64,000 nt of DNA, taken from contig NZ_BJWG01000014.1 of assembly GCF_007990245.1 (NCBI RefSeq), forward strand, positions 33,361 through 97,360, given 5' to 3'. This DNA comes from Cellulomonas composti (lineage in GTDB: Bacteria > Actinomycetota > Actinomycetes > Actinomycetales > Cellulomonadaceae). Both the position numbers and the translations under genes were made by a program. The notes under the pieces are model-generated. The model saw only the letters and a list, made by a program, of their open reading frames with translations. It was not told where the DNA came from and did not search any database. Positions within the stretch are counted from its first letter, which is position 1. Each line of letters starts with the position of its first letter. Shown one piece after another: positions 7,627 through 16,088 of the stretch.

Positions 7627-8049
7627 ATGACCGCCGCCGACAAGCCCAGCGTGCTGTTCGTCTGCGTCCACAACGCCGGCCGCTCCCAGATGGCCGCCGG
7701 GTTCCTGACGGCGCTGTCCGGGGGTGCCGTGGAGGTCCGGTCCGCCGGCTCCATGCCCGCCGACCAGGTCAACCCCGTCGCCGTGCACGCGATGGCCGAG
7801 GTCGGGATCGACATCGGCGCCGAGCGGCCCAAGATCCTGACCGCTGACGCCGTGCGGACCTCCGACGTCGTGGTCACGATGGGCTGCGGGGACGCCTGCC
7901 CGTACTTTCCCGGCAAGCGATACGAGGACTGGGTGCTCGAGGACCCGGCAGGGCAGGGCATCGACTCCGTGCGCCCCATCCGCGACGAGATCCGCGCGCG
8001 GATCCTCGGCCTCCTCGACGAGCTCGGCGTCCAGCCCGTCGGCGCATGA
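7627..8049 (+). CDS. arsC: Arsenate reductase ArsC (LMW-phosphatase family)
   Basis: A cytoplasmic 140-aa arsenate reductase of the low-molecular-weight phosphatase fold. It begins SVLFVCVHNAGRSQMA with the P-loop Cys13 to Arg19; second cysteines follow in MGCGDACPYFPG (Cys87 and Cys91), and RYEDW and DPAGQG complete the family pattern. The extra cysteines suit a redox-relay (thioredoxin- or mycothiol-coupled) mechanism; which one is not decidable here. I use the ATG at 7627, which follows GAGGAGC; the upstream in-frame ATG adds only an Arg-rich stretch. It converts As(V) to As(III), which the neighbouring ArsM can methylate. Confidence 0.93.
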   Translation: MTAADKPSVLFVCVHNAGRSQMAAGFLTALSGGAVEVRSAGSMPADQVNPVAVHAMAEVGIDIGAERPKILTADAVRTSDVVVTMGCGDACPYFPGKRYEDWVLEDPAGQGIDSVRPIRDEIRARILGLLDELGVQPVGA

Positions 8050-8100
8050 GCACCGGTGACGGCACCACCATCGGTGCTACCCCGACGGCGTCCAGGGGCC

Positions 8101-8137
8101 CGAGCGGGGCCGCGTGCCCTCGACGCGGCCCCGCTCG
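8101..8137. terminator. Bidirectional terminator between arsC and arsM
   Basis: A perfect 14-bp G+C-rich stem (CGAGCGGGGCCGCG with its complement) and a 9-nt loop sit in the 96-bp gap between the convergent stops of arsC and arsM. Confidence 0.75.
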
Positions 8138-8145
8138 GTGTGCGC

Positions 8146-8892
8146 TCATCCGGGCTTGCGCGCCTGGACGATCGCGCCGTGCATCCCGTCGGCCACCGCG
8201 TGCGTGAAGGTGACCTGGGCGTCGACGAACCCCGCGCCTGCCAGGTGGTCCAGGTACTCGCTGCGTGACAGCGCGCCGGCGATGCATCCGACATAGGAGC
8301 CCCGCTCGGCCCGTTGCTCGGGGGTGAGGTCGTCCTCGGCGACCACGTCGGAGATCCCGACGCGTCCACCGGGCACCAGCACCCGGAACGCCTCGGCGAG
8401 CACCCGGGGCTTGTCGGGCGAGAGGTTGACCACGCAGTTGGAGATCACCACGTCGACGACGCCGTCGGCGAGCGGCAGGTCCTCGATCGTGCCCTTGTGG
8501 AACGAGACGTTCGTCGCGTTCGCCCGTTCGGCATTCGCACGGGCCAGGTCGAGCATCTCGTCGGTCATGTCGACGCCGTGCGCGAAGCCGCTGGGGCCGA
8601 CGCGCTTGGCGGAGAGCAGGACGTCGATGCCGCCGCCCGACCCCAGGTCGAGCACGCGCTCGCCTTCGCGCAGCTCGGCGACTGCCAACGGGTTGCCGCA
8701 GCCGAGAGAGACCAGCTGTGCCTCCAGGGGTACGTCGACCAGGTCCGACGCGTCGTAGAGCCCGGCGCCGAACTTCTCCGCCTCGTCGCTTGGCCCGCAG
8801 CTCCCACCACCACCGCAGCAGCCGGCGCCACCGGATCCCTGGACCGCTGCCAGCGCGTACTTCTCACGCACCTGCTCACGGATGTCTGCCAT
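8146..8892 (-). CDS. arsM: Arsenite S-adenosylmethionine methyltransferase
   Basis: A class I SAM-dependent methyltransferase of 248 aa that methylates As(III). The start MADIREQVREKYA is typical of the family and is followed by a Gly/Cys cluster (GCCGGGGSCG). The SAM site VLDLGSGGGID is clear. The three cysteines expected to bind arsenite are present, in SLGCGNP, ISNCVVNLSPDK and YVGCIAGAL. The ATG at 8892 has AAGGAGG just upstream. It is divergent from the second arsR (gap 8893-8994) and convergent with arsC. Confidence 0.94.
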   Translation of the reverse strand: MADIREQVREKYALAAVQGSGGAGCCGGGGSCGPSDEAEKFGAGLYDASDLVDVPLEAQLVSLGCGNPLAVAELREGERVLDLGSGGGIDVLLSAKRVGPSGFAHGVDMTDEMLDLARANAERANATNVSFHKGTIEDLPLADGVVDVVISNCVVNLSPDKPRVLAEAFRVLVPGGRVGISDVVAEDDLTPEQRAERGSYVGCIAGALSRSEYLDHLAGAGFVDAQVTFTHAVADGMHGAIVQARKPG

Positions 8893-8909
8893 GCCGTCGA
8901 CCTCCTTGT

Positions 8910-8925
8910 ATCGATGATTGTCGAT
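8910..8925. promoter_or_regulatory. Candidate ArsR operator between arsM and arsR
   Basis: ATCGA-N6-TCGAT forms an inverted repeat close to the arsM start, with a further TATCGACG and TCAAT nearby (about 8956-8975). The site is placed to let the adjacent ArsR control both divergent genes. Inference from position and symmetry. Confidence 0.4.
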
Positions 8926-8994
8926 GCCATGATGGACTGTGGATCGACTCCTGTCAATATCGACGTAGGTCAATCTCCGGCTTACACTTCCCGC

Positions 8995-9372
8995 ATGGCA
9001 CTCGACCTGCTCCCCGTCGTGGACAGCGCTCCAGCAACCTGCTGCACCCCGCGGGCCGAGGCTGCGATCACAGCGGAGGACGCCGTTGCACTGGCGAGGA
9101 CCCTGAAGGCGCTGGCCGACCCCGCTCGCCTGCGCCTCCTGTCGCTGATCGCCGCGCACGAAGGCGGCGAAGCGTGCGTGTGCGACCTCGTCGGACCGAT
9201 CGGGCTGAGCCAGCCGACCGTCTCGCACCACATGAAGCAACTGGCCGAGGCCGGGCTCGTGACGCGAGAGAAGCGCGGCGTCTGGGCCTACTTCACGATC
9301 GTCCCCGGCGCCGTCAGTGCGGTGAGCGACCACCTCGCGCTGCATCTCGGAGTCGCGACCGCCGGTACGTGA
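8995..9372 (+). CDS. arsR: ArsR family arsenic-responsive repressor
   Basis: A 125-aa winged-helix repressor. Adjacent Cys16-Cys17 near the N-terminus and cysteines in EACVCDLVG (Cys61, Cys63) could bind As(III), as in Corynebacterium-type ArsR proteins that use an N-terminal Cys pair plus one near helix 3. The recognition helix is SQPTVSHHMKQLAEAGLV and the wing is REKRGVWAYFTI. I chose the ATG at 8995 because the ArsR fold begins shortly after. It is divergent from arsM. It would release DNA on binding arsenite and so induce methylation. Confidence 0.92.
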   Translation: MALDLLPVVDSAPATCCTPRAEAAITAEDAVALARTLKALADPARLRLLSLIAAHEGGEACVCDLVGPIGLSQPTVSHHMKQLAEAGLVTREKRGVWAYFTIVPGAVSAVSDHLALHLGVATAGT

Positions 9373-9408
9373 GGCATCCCGGCGACGCTCAGACGCCTCT
9401 GCTCGAGA

Positions 9409-10221
9409 TCAGGACAGGAACAGCGCGCGTAGTCGCGTGGTCGTGAAGGCGACCCCGCCGACGATCATCACGACGAAGTAGCCGACGTGCACGGCCATCG
9501 AGGTACCGAGCTCACCCAGCGTCAGGCCGCGCACCAGCTCGACCGCGTGCCACAGCGGCATCGCCTTGATCAGCCACTGGATCGGCTCGGAGTACACCGA
9601 CAGCGGGAAGAACGTGGCCGAGAACAGGAACATCGGCAGCATGACGAACGTGATCCAGTCCATCTGCTGGAAGGTCTTCATGTAGCTGGTGATCGCCATG
9701 CCGACCGCCGCGAACCCGAACGCGACGAGCACGACCGCGGGCAGCGCGAGCAGGGCCGTCCACGCCAGGTTCAGGCCGAGCACCTGCATGACCGTGAGGA
9801 AGCCCACCGCGTAGAGCGCGCCGCGCATGAGCGCGTAGACGATCTCGCCGAGCGCGACGTCGAGCGGGCCGATCGACGTGGCCAGCATCGCGTCGTACAG
9901 CTTCCCGAAGTGCATCTTGAAGAAGACGTTCCACGTCGAGTCGTAGATCGCGCCGTTCATCGCCGAGACGGCCAGCAGACCGGGCGCGATGAACGCCGCG
10001 TACGACACCTGCTGACCCGATGGCAGCGTCACGTCGCCGATGAACGAGCCGAGGCCCCAGCCCATCGCGAGCAGGTAGAACACCGGCTCGAAGAACCCCG
10101 AGATCACCACGATCCCGGTCGCGCTGCGCGTCGCGAGCAGCGCCCGCCCGACGACGGCGCGTGCGTTGCCCGCGTACAGCGCGCGGACCCCGCCGCGCGC
10201 CGGTGCCACCACGCCGGTCAT
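9409..10221 (-). CDS. ABC-2 type transporter permease (second subunit)
   Basis: A 270-aa integral membrane protein with about six helices, in the DrrB/NodJ ABC-2 permease group (FFEPVFYLLAMGWGLG, ATSIGPLDVALGEI, MFLFSATFFPLSVYSEPIQW). It would form the channel of an exporter together with the next-upstream permease and ATPase. Its ATG overlaps the upstream permease stop (ATGA). The substrate is not deducible; relatives export lipids, polysaccharides or antibiotics. No biosynthetic cluster adjoins it. Confidence 0.9.
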   Translation of the reverse strand: MTGVVAPARGGVRALYAGNARAVVGRALLATRSATGIVVISGFFEPVFYLLAMGWGLGSFIGDVTLPSGQQVSYAAFIAPGLLAVSAMNGAIYDSTWNVFFKMHFGKLYDAMLATSIGPLDVALGEIVYALMRGALYAVGFLTVMQVLGLNLAWTALLALPAVVLVAFGFAAVGMAITSYMKTFQQMDWITFVMLPMFLFSATFFPLSVYSEPIQWLIKAMPLWHAVELVRGLTLGELGTSMAVHVGYFVVMIVGGVAFTTTRLRALFLS

Positions 10222-11090
10222 CCGCGCAGCCTCCCCACGAACACGCGCCGGGCGACGACGCCGCCGGCCACGGCCATCACGACGAGCACGGCGACGTGCA
10301 CCCACGGCGACCAGGCGCCCGGGCCCAGGCCGTAGGACAGCGCACGGCCGGCCTCGCTCGCGTGCCACAGCGGCGAGATCCAGCCGATCCACTGCAGCCA
10401 GACCGGGAGCGTCGCGAGCGGGTAGAACGTGCCCGAGAACAGGAACAGCGGCGTGAAGACGAACCGCTGCACCATCGCGAACTGACCCTTGTCGTCGGAG
10501 ATGCCCGCCGAGAACGCGAGCAGCGGCAGGCCGAACGCGAGGCCCGCCAGCACGCCGACCACCGGGATCAGAAGACCCGTGACCGCGTTCCCGACCGCGC
10601 CGAACAGCACCATCAGCGCGTAGTAGGACACGCAGACGAACACCATCCGCGCGGTGACGGCGATGACGAGGCCGGCGCACACCTGCGGCGGGCTCACCGG
10701 CGAGGCGTTCATCCCCCAGAAGATGCGCCGCCACTTGAAGCCGGCCATCACGGTGTACGTGAACTCCTCGGTGGTCACGCCGACCGCGGCGCTCGCGAGC
10801 AGCGCCGGCGCGACGAACCACAGGTAGTCCACCGGGCCGTCGGGGCCGCTCGCGACCGGGACGTCGATGAACGCCGCCAGGCCCAGCCCGATGCCGAGCA
10901 GGTAGAGCAGCGGGCTGCCGATGCCGGACATCACCACGGTCCAGCCGTAGCTGCGCATCTGCCGGAGCTGGTGCTCGGCGATGTACCACGCGCCGAACCG
11001 CCGCGGCCGCACGGCGCCGGCGGTCGCCGCCGCGACCATCTCGCGCACGTCCGCCGGCAGCGTCTCCTCGGAGGGCGTCGTCTGGCTCAC
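10218..11090 (-). CDS. ABC-2 type transporter permease (first subunit)
   Basis: A 290-aa ABC-2 permease with about six helices (GSPLLYLLGIGLGLAAF, FTPLFLFSGTFYPLATLPVWL). The motif NASPVSPPQVCAGLVI and the sequence layout mirror the downstream permease, so the two likely form a heterodimer. The GTG start at 11090 overlaps the ATPase stop (GTGA), so all three genes are translationally coupled. Confidence 0.9.
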   Translation of the reverse strand: MSQTTPSEETLPADVREMVAAATAGAVRPRRFGAWYIAEHQLRQMRSYGWTVVMSGIGSPLLYLLGIGLGLAAFIDVPVASGPDGPVDYLWFVAPALLASAAVGVTTEEFTYTVMAGFKWRRIFWGMNASPVSPPQVCAGLVIAVTARMVFVCVSYYALMVLFGAVGNAVTGLLIPVVGVLAGLAFGLPLLAFSAGISDDKGQFAMVQRFVFTPLFLFSGTFYPLATLPVWLQWIGWISPLWHASEAGRALSYGLGPGAWSPWVHVAVLVVMAVAGGVVARRVFVGRLRG

Positions 11091-12013
11091 TCGACCAGGC
11101 TCCGCCCCGTCAGACGCAGGAACACGTCCTCCAGGCTCGAGCGACGCACCAGGCTCGTCGTCGGGTGCAGCCCGAGCCGAGCGACCCGTTCCAGCAGCCC
11201 TTCGCCGTCGTCGGTGTACAGCAGCACGCGGTCCGGCAGCGTCTCGACGCGGTCCGCGAGCCCCTCGAGCCGGGCCGCCGCGTCCGCGTTGCGCTCCGAG
11301 CCGAACCGCAGCTCGCACACCTCGCGCGTGGAGTACTGCCGGATCAGCGCCGAAGGGCTGCCCTCCGCCATGATCCGGCCGTGGTCGACCACCACCAGGC
11401 GGTCGCACAGCTGCTCGGCCTCGTCCATGTAGTGCGTCGTGAGCACGAGTGTCGTGCCGCGCTCCTTGAGCCGGAACAGCCTGTCCCACAGCACGTGGCG
11501 CGCCTGGGGGTCCAGGCCTGTCGTCGGCTCGTCGAGCATGAGGATGCGCGGCTCGTTGATGAGCGCGCGCGCGATCGTCAGGCGCCGCTTCATGCCGCCG
11601 GACAGGTCGTCGACGCGTGCCTTGGCCTTCTCCTCGAGCTGCGCGAAGCCGAGCAGCTCGTCGGCCCGCTGGGCGCACAGCGCGCGCGAGATGCCGAAGT
11701 ACCGGCCGTAGACGATGAGGTTGTCGCGCACCTTCAGCTCGGTGTCCAGGTTGTCGTCCTGCGGGACGACGCCGAGCTGCGAGCGGATCTCCGGTCCGTG
11801 CGTGTCCGGGTCCAGCCCCAGGACGCGCAGCTCGCCGGCCGTGCGCTGCGAGACCGCGCCGACCATGCGCATCGTCGTCGACTTGCCCGCGCCGTTGGGT
11901 CCGAGCAGCCCGAAGGACTCCCCGGGCGGAACCTCGAAGTCGATGCCGTCCACGGCGACGAACTCGCCGAACGTCTTGCGCAGCCCGCGGGCGGAGATGA
12001 CCGGTGCAACCAC
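11087..12013 (-). CDS. ABC transporter ATP-binding protein (DrrA/NodI-like)
   Basis: A 308-aa ATPase that powers the two permeases. Walker A is GPNGAGKST, the Q-loop lies in VVPQDDNL, the signature is LSGGMKRRL, Walker B with the D-loop is ILMLDEPTTGLD, and the switch His is in LVLTTHYMDEAE. The C-terminal extension of about 80 aa is typical of the DrrA/NodI group. The GTG at 12013 is used; a TTG 9 bases upstream is possible. First gene of a three-gene operon. Confidence 0.93.
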   Translation of the reverse strand: MVAPVISARGLRKTFGEFVAVDGIDFEVPPGESFGLLGPNGAGKSTTMRMVGAVSQRTAGELRVLGLDPDTHGPEIRSQLGVVPQDDNLDTELKVRDNLIVYGRYFGISRALCAQRADELLGFAQLEEKAKARVDDLSGGMKRRLTIARALINEPRILMLDEPTTGLDPQARHVLWDRLFRLKERGTTLVLTTHYMDEAEQLCDRLVVVDHGRIMAEGSPSALIRQYSTREVCELRFGSERNADAAARLEGLADRVETLPDRVLLYTDDGEGLLERVARLGLHPTTSLVRRSSLEDVFLRLTGRSLVE

Positions 12014-12181
12014 GCCCGACAACCTACGTCGTCCCACCGACAGGAGCCGCCTCAATTGCCGGCGCCGTGGGCGGCCGCGGGCGGCCGTGCGCGCGCTCGT
12101 CGGGCGTGCTCGTCGGACCCGTGACACGGGGGTGACCGTTGGGCCCAGCGGATGACACACGGACCCGGGTACGGTCCGCAC

Positions 12182-12742
12182 ATGATCCTTGCCGATCTCC
12201 AGTCCCGCCTGCGCATCGCGCTGACCAACACGCTGGTCGAGGAGTGGACCCTGTTCACGCCCACCACCGGAACGAGCCGGCCCAGCGAGCGCACCATCGG
12301 CTTCCACCTCGGGTGGTACCTGCGCCAGACGATCGAGCGCACGTGGAGCGTGGACGCGGAGTACGACCGGTCCGGCATGGTGCTCGAACCGTCGGTCCGC
12401 CTCACCGGCGCCGAGCAGCACATCCCGAACCTGATCGTGCACCACCGCGGCCAGCTCGGCCCCGAGAACAACCTGCTGCTCGCGCACGTCTCCGTCGACG
12501 AGGCGACGAGCGAGGACCACACCGACGTCGTCGCCGCGCAGACCCTCCAGCACCGGTTCGGCTACCGCTACGCGATGCTGCTCGACCTGCGCCTGCAGCT
12601 CGAGGGCCGGCGTGCGAGCGTCACGCCGTACTGGCAGTGGGCCACGCTCGAGGGCGGCCCGGAGACCTCCGAGCCGGTCCCCGTCTACACCGCCCGCGTC
12701 CTCGGCGAGATCACCGAGCGCGCCCGCGCCGCCGGGGACTGA
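12182..12742 (+). CDS. Hypothetical protein resembling a degenerate PD-(D/E)XK nuclease
   Basis: A 186-aa protein that I cannot place in a named family with confidence. The central part (IPNLIVHHRGQLGPENNLLLAHV, given here in pieces: IPNLIVHHRG, ENNLLLAHV) follows the spacing of small PD-(D/E)XK-type proteins, which read P-D-I-I-V-H-x-R-G then N-L-L-V-I-E-x-K, and the later RFGYRYAMLLDLRL fits the strand after it. Here the acidic residue is Asn and the E-x-K is H-V-S, so catalysis would be lost. Start uncertain: the ATG at 12182 has no ribosome site and TACGGT about 11 nt upstream could be a -10 box for a leaderless message; the ATG at 12152 is the alternative. Confidence 0.7.
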   Translation: MILADLQSRLRIALTNTLVEEWTLFTPTTGTSRPSERTIGFHLGWYLRQTIERTWSVDAEYDRSGMVLEPSVRLTGAEQHIPNLIVHHRGQLGPENNLLLAHVSVDEATSEDHTDVVAAQTLQHRFGYRYAMLLDLRLQLEGRRASVTPYWQWATLEGGPETSEPVPVYTARVLGEITERARAAGD

Positions 12743-12768
12743 GCCCCGGGGCGCGGGCGCCTCGAGCC

Positions 12769-14361
12769 TCAGCCGAGCGTCCACCTCTGGGCGGACGTGC
12801 CGTTGCAGTCCCAGATCTGCGACTGCGTGCCGTTCGTCGTCGACGCGGCCGGGTCGTCCAGGCAGCGGCCGGACTGCGGGTTGTAGTACCCGCCGTTCTG
12901 CCGGATGAACACCTGCGCGCCGGTGCCGTTGCAGTCCCACAGCTGCACCTTGGTGCCGTTGGCCGTACCTCCGCCGGCGACGTCGAGACACTTCCCCTGC
13001 ACGCGCAGCGTGGAGCCGGCCTCGACGTAGGTCCACTGCTGGGCCACGGTGCCGTTGCAGTCCCAGATCTGGATCCTGTTCCCGTTGCCGGTCCCCTGGG
13101 CGTTGTTGTCGAGGCACTTGCCGTTGGCGTTCCTGAGCGCCTTGCCCGTGGCCGGCGTGCTTCCGCCACCCCCGTTGAACGGTTCGATCACCAGCGCGGC
13201 GGACGTGGGCGACGCGTCGTTGACGAGCGACTCGAAGTTGCCCACGTCGTCGAAGGCGAAGGCGTACGCCTTCCCGTCGGCCATGTTCGCGTGGATGATT
13301 CGCGCGTACTGGTTCGTCGGGCTGTTCCGGTAGAACTGCGACGCGTCGGTGCTCGGCTGGGTGTCCACCGTTCCGAGCGTTCCGCGGTTGAGCGCCGCGC
13401 ACAGCGTGCGGGCGATCGGTCCCACGACGAGGTCGTTCGGTGCCGCGAGGTTGCCGTCGCAGCCCCACACGTTCGCGCTGCTCGGCCGGTTGAACGACGC
13501 GACCTGCCGACCCGCCCCGTCGGTGAAGCTCATGACGGTCCCGGAGGTCCGGCCGTAGTACTTCGTGCTCGGCTGGTCCGCGAACGGCACGACCGTCAGG
13601 GTCTTCGACGAGTACGCGCCCCACGCGGAGGCGATGTACGAGTCGAGATAGGTCGCCGAGAGCTTGCCGGCGTCCGCGGCCTTGCCAGGAGCGAGCACCC
13701 GCAGCACGGTGCCGTCGGCGCGTGTCACGACCGTGCTCGCCCAGCCGGACTGCGCCTTGAGCTGGTTGACGACGTTGTTGCGGCCGTCGGCGACGAGCGT
13801 GCCCGCAGAGTGCGTCCCACCGCTGCCCGTCACCTTCACGGTGTGCGGCACGGCGAACATGTCGACCTGCGAGCTGTTCAGCCAGATCCCGGCGTCGTTG
13901 TACGTGAACTCGCTCCAGTCGAACAGGATGTTCGCGTTCGCGTCCCCGGCGGCCCACGGGGCAGGCTGGACGAGCCCGTCCGGGGTCAGGAAGAACTTCA
14001 GCTTCTCGCCGAGCGAGAAGTAGATGCGTCCCGACATCCCCCGCGGCAGCTGGATCGTCGTGCTGCCGCCGTTGCCCGGGCCGCCGATCGACACGTCCGG
14101 AGCCGCCGCGGGCGGCAGTGCGCCGCCCGACCAGTTCGTGAACGTGCCCGACGAGTTCGCGTACCCGAGCCGGCCGGTCGCGAGGTTCACGCCGATCACG
14201 TACAGGTACACCGCGTCGCCGCGGCCGCTCGAGTTGGTGACCGTGACCGGAAGCCGGTCCGGTCCGGCGGCCTGCGCCGCCGGTGTCGCGACGACCACCG
14301 CGGCCGCCGCCAGGGCGAGCGCGCCGAGCGCACCCACCAGTCGCTTCCTGCTCGACCTCAT
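12769..14361 (-). CDS. Secreted GH64 beta-1,3-glucanase with C-terminal CBM13
   Basis: A 530-aa secreted enzyme. A signal peptide (about 1-31, ending AAQAAG) is followed by a catalytic domain of glycoside hydrolase family 64, thaumatin-like (LPVTVTNSSGRGDAVYLYV, DWSEFTYND, DLVVGPIARTLCAALNRGTL). A Gly-rich linker (NGGGGSTPATG) leads to a ricin-B-type CBM13 trefoil (about 405-530) with repeated CLD, QxWxCNGT and QQW motifs. GH64 enzymes release laminaripentaose from beta-1,3-glucan such as fungal cell wall or curdlan. AAGGAG precedes the ATG at 14361. The CBM13 is nearly the same as that of the adjacent GH16 enzyme. Confidence 0.93.
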   Translation of the reverse strand: MRSSRKRLVGALGALALAAAAVVVATPAAQAAGPDRLPVTVTNSSGRGDAVYLYVIGVNLATGRLGYANSSGTFTNWSGGALPPAAAPDVSIGGPGNGGSTTIQLPRGMSGRIYFSLGEKLKFFLTPDGLVQPAPWAAGDANANILFDWSEFTYNDAGIWLNSSQVDMFAVPHTVKVTGSGGTHSAGTLVADGRNNVVNQLKAQSGWASTVVTRADGTVLRVLAPGKAADAGKLSATYLDSYIASAWGAYSSKTLTVVPFADQPSTKYYGRTSGTVMSFTDGAGRQVASFNRPSSANVWGCDGNLAAPNDLVVGPIARTLCAALNRGTLGTVDTQPSTDASQFYRNSPTNQYARIIHANMADGKAYAFAFDDVGNFESLVNDASPTSAALVIEPFNGGGGSTPATGKALRNANGKCLDNNAQGTGNGNRIQIWDCNGTVAQQWTYVEAGSTLRVQGKCLDVAGGGTANGTKVQLWDCNGTGAQVFIRQNGGYYNPQSGRCLDDPAASTTNGTQSQIWDCNGTSAQRWTLG

Positions 14362-14382
14362 CGGCGAGCTCCTTCCTGTCGA

Positions 14383-14436
14383 GGGCGCCGGGCGGTGCCG
14401 GCGCCCGACCCCGCGGCGCAGGTCACGCCGCGGGGT
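14383..14436 (-). terminator. Two tandem hairpins between the GH16 and GH64 genes
   Basis: Hairpin 1 is a 9-bp stem (GGGCGCCGG/CCGGCGCCC) with a 6-nt loop at 14383-14406. Hairpin 2 is an 11-bp stem (ACCCCGCGGCG and complement) with a 7-nt loop at 14408-14436. They lie downstream of GH16 and upstream of the GH64 ribosome site, so GH64 probably has its own promoter nearby or is partly attenuated. Confidence 0.65.
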
Positions 14437-14468
14437 TCGGGTCTGGCTGTTCGGTCGGACCGTCCGGG

Positions 14469-15866
14469 TCAGCTCGGCAGCGTCCACTGCTGCGCGCGTG
14501 TCCCGTTGCAGTCCCAGATCTGCACCTGCGTGCCGGCCGCCGTCGAGCCGCTCGGGACGTCGAGGCACTTGTTGGACTGCGGGTTGTAGTACCCGCCGTT
14601 CTGCCGGATGAACACCTGTGCGCCGGTGCTGTTGCAGTCCCAGAGCTGCAGCTTCAGGCCGTTCGCCGTGCCACCGCCCGGGATGTCGAGGCACTTGCCC
14701 TGCACGCGGAGGGTCGAGCCCGCCTCGACGTACGTCCACTGCTGCGCGACCGTGCCGTTGCAGCCCCAGATCTGGATGCGGTTGCCGTTGCCGGTCGCGG
14801 CCGCGTTGTTGTCGAGGCACGGCCCGTTGGCGTTCGTCACGGCCTTGCCCCCGGTGGGAGTGCCACCGCCGCCGTTGTTGCCCGACCCGGCGGTGTACGC
14901 GGCGACGTAGTCGACGAGCATCGGGACGCCGGACTGCGTCGCCGCCGTCGGACCACCGCCGAACGCCGCCGGGAAGCCGCCGCCGATCGCCACGTTGAGG
15001 ATGACGAAGAACCCGTGGTGCAACGCGTTGTTCCAGGTGGTCGCGTCGACCTGGTTGGCGGTGATCGTGAAGAAGTTCGAGCCGTCCAGGTAGAACCGCA
15101 GCTGCTCGGGCGAGACGCTGCGGTCGTACTCCGTGGCGTACGTGTGGAACTGGCCGAGGCAGTTGGCGCACAACCGCTCGCCGCTGCCGATCCCGGTCGT
15201 CTCGTTGCACGGTCCGCCGGGGTTGGTGCCGCAGTGCAGCGCGGAGAACACCGACGGGCGCCCGTTGATGTTCTCGAGGATGTCGATCTCCCCGATGCCC
15301 GGCCACCCGGTCGCGCCCGTGCCCCGGGCCGCCTGCCCGAGCATCCAGAACGCCGGCCAGTACCCGGCCGCGGCGGCCCCGCTGACGTTCGGCTGCGCGA
15401 TACGCGCCTCGACGCGCAGCTTGCCGCCCGCGGGAGCAGCGAGATCGGTGCGCTGGGTCTCCACGCGCCCGCTCGTCCAGTTGCCCGCGCCGTCGCGGAT
15501 CGGCTTGATGACGAGGTTGCCGGCGCCGTCCTGGTAGACGTTCGCGGTGCTGTCGGTCATGTACTCGATCTCGCCCGTGCCCCAGTTCGCGGCGCCGCCC
15601 GGGTAGCCGTGGCCGATGTCGTACAGCCAGTTCGCTCCGTTGAGCCGACTGCCGGCCGCGCCGGTGAAGTCGTCCGCGAACACCTGCGTCCATCCGGACG
15701 GCGGCCCGGGGAGCGAGGCCTGCGCGGGGCCCGCCGTCGGCCCGACGAGGGCGACGACGACGGTGGCCACGGCCAAGGCCGCAGCCGGCGTCAGCCGGCG
15801 ACGTCGGTGGCGCCGGCTGGGCGGCGACCCGGTGCGCGAGGGTGGTGCCGAAGGCACGTGGGACAT
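14469..15866 (-). CDS. Secreted GH16 beta-glucanase with C-terminal CBM13
   Basis: A 465-aa secreted glucanase. An Arg-rich signal peptide (about 1-50) precedes the GH16 beta-jelly-roll (about 52-325). The catalytic motif EIDILENIN places the nucleophile at Glu193, the helper at Asp195 and the acid/base at Glu198. A Gly-rich linker (GSGNNGGGGTPTGG) leads to a CBM13 trefoil. Substrate is probably beta-1,3- or mixed-link glucan, as for the neighbouring GH64. I use the ATG at 15866; a longer open frame upstream lies in the promoter region. The gene has a long leader of about 215 nt if the promoter at 16089-16116 is used. Confidence 0.93.
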   Translation of the reverse strand: MSHVPSAPPSRTGSPPSRRHRRRRLTPAAALAVATVVVALVGPTAGPAQASLPGPPSGWTQVFADDFTGAAGSRLNGANWLYDIGHGYPGGAANWGTGEIEYMTDSTANVYQDGAGNLVIKPIRDGAGNWTSGRVETQRTDLAAPAGGKLRVEARIAQPNVSGAAAAGYWPAFWMLGQAARGTGATGWPGIGEIDILENINGRPSVFSALHCGTNPGGPCNETTGIGSGERLCANCLGQFHTYATEYDRSVSPEQLRFYLDGSNFFTITANQVDATTWNNALHHGFFVILNVAIGGGFPAAFGGGPTAATQSGVPMLVDYVAAYTAGSGNNGGGGTPTGGKAVTNANGPCLDNNAAATGNGNRIQIWGCNGTVAQQWTYVEAGSTLRVQGKCLDIPGGGTANGLKLQLWDCNSTGAQVFIRQNGGYYNPQSNKCLDVPSGSTAAGTQVQIWDCNGTRAQQWTLPS

Positions 15867-16088
15867 GGCGTTCTCCGTTTCACGAGGGCGATCTCTGTCA
15901 CGGTCGGCACACCCGTCTGACGGCCCGCGGGCTGGCGGCGGTGTCACGTACCGACGCCGGACCGGTGCCGAGCACGACTGCTCGTCGGGTGCCACGGGTG
16001 TGCGTGCGGGGCGTCCGGGCCCCGCGGCGATGCTTGGCGGGACCACGTCGTCCCGCCGGTCGAGGACCCGGAAGGTCCCCAACCGGTG

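Noticed and set aside
12769..15693. A single fused GH16-GH64 frame
   Set aside because: The GH64 frame stays open upstream, but a clear signal peptide, ATG and ribosome site at 14361 mark a separate gene, and GH16 is in another frame.
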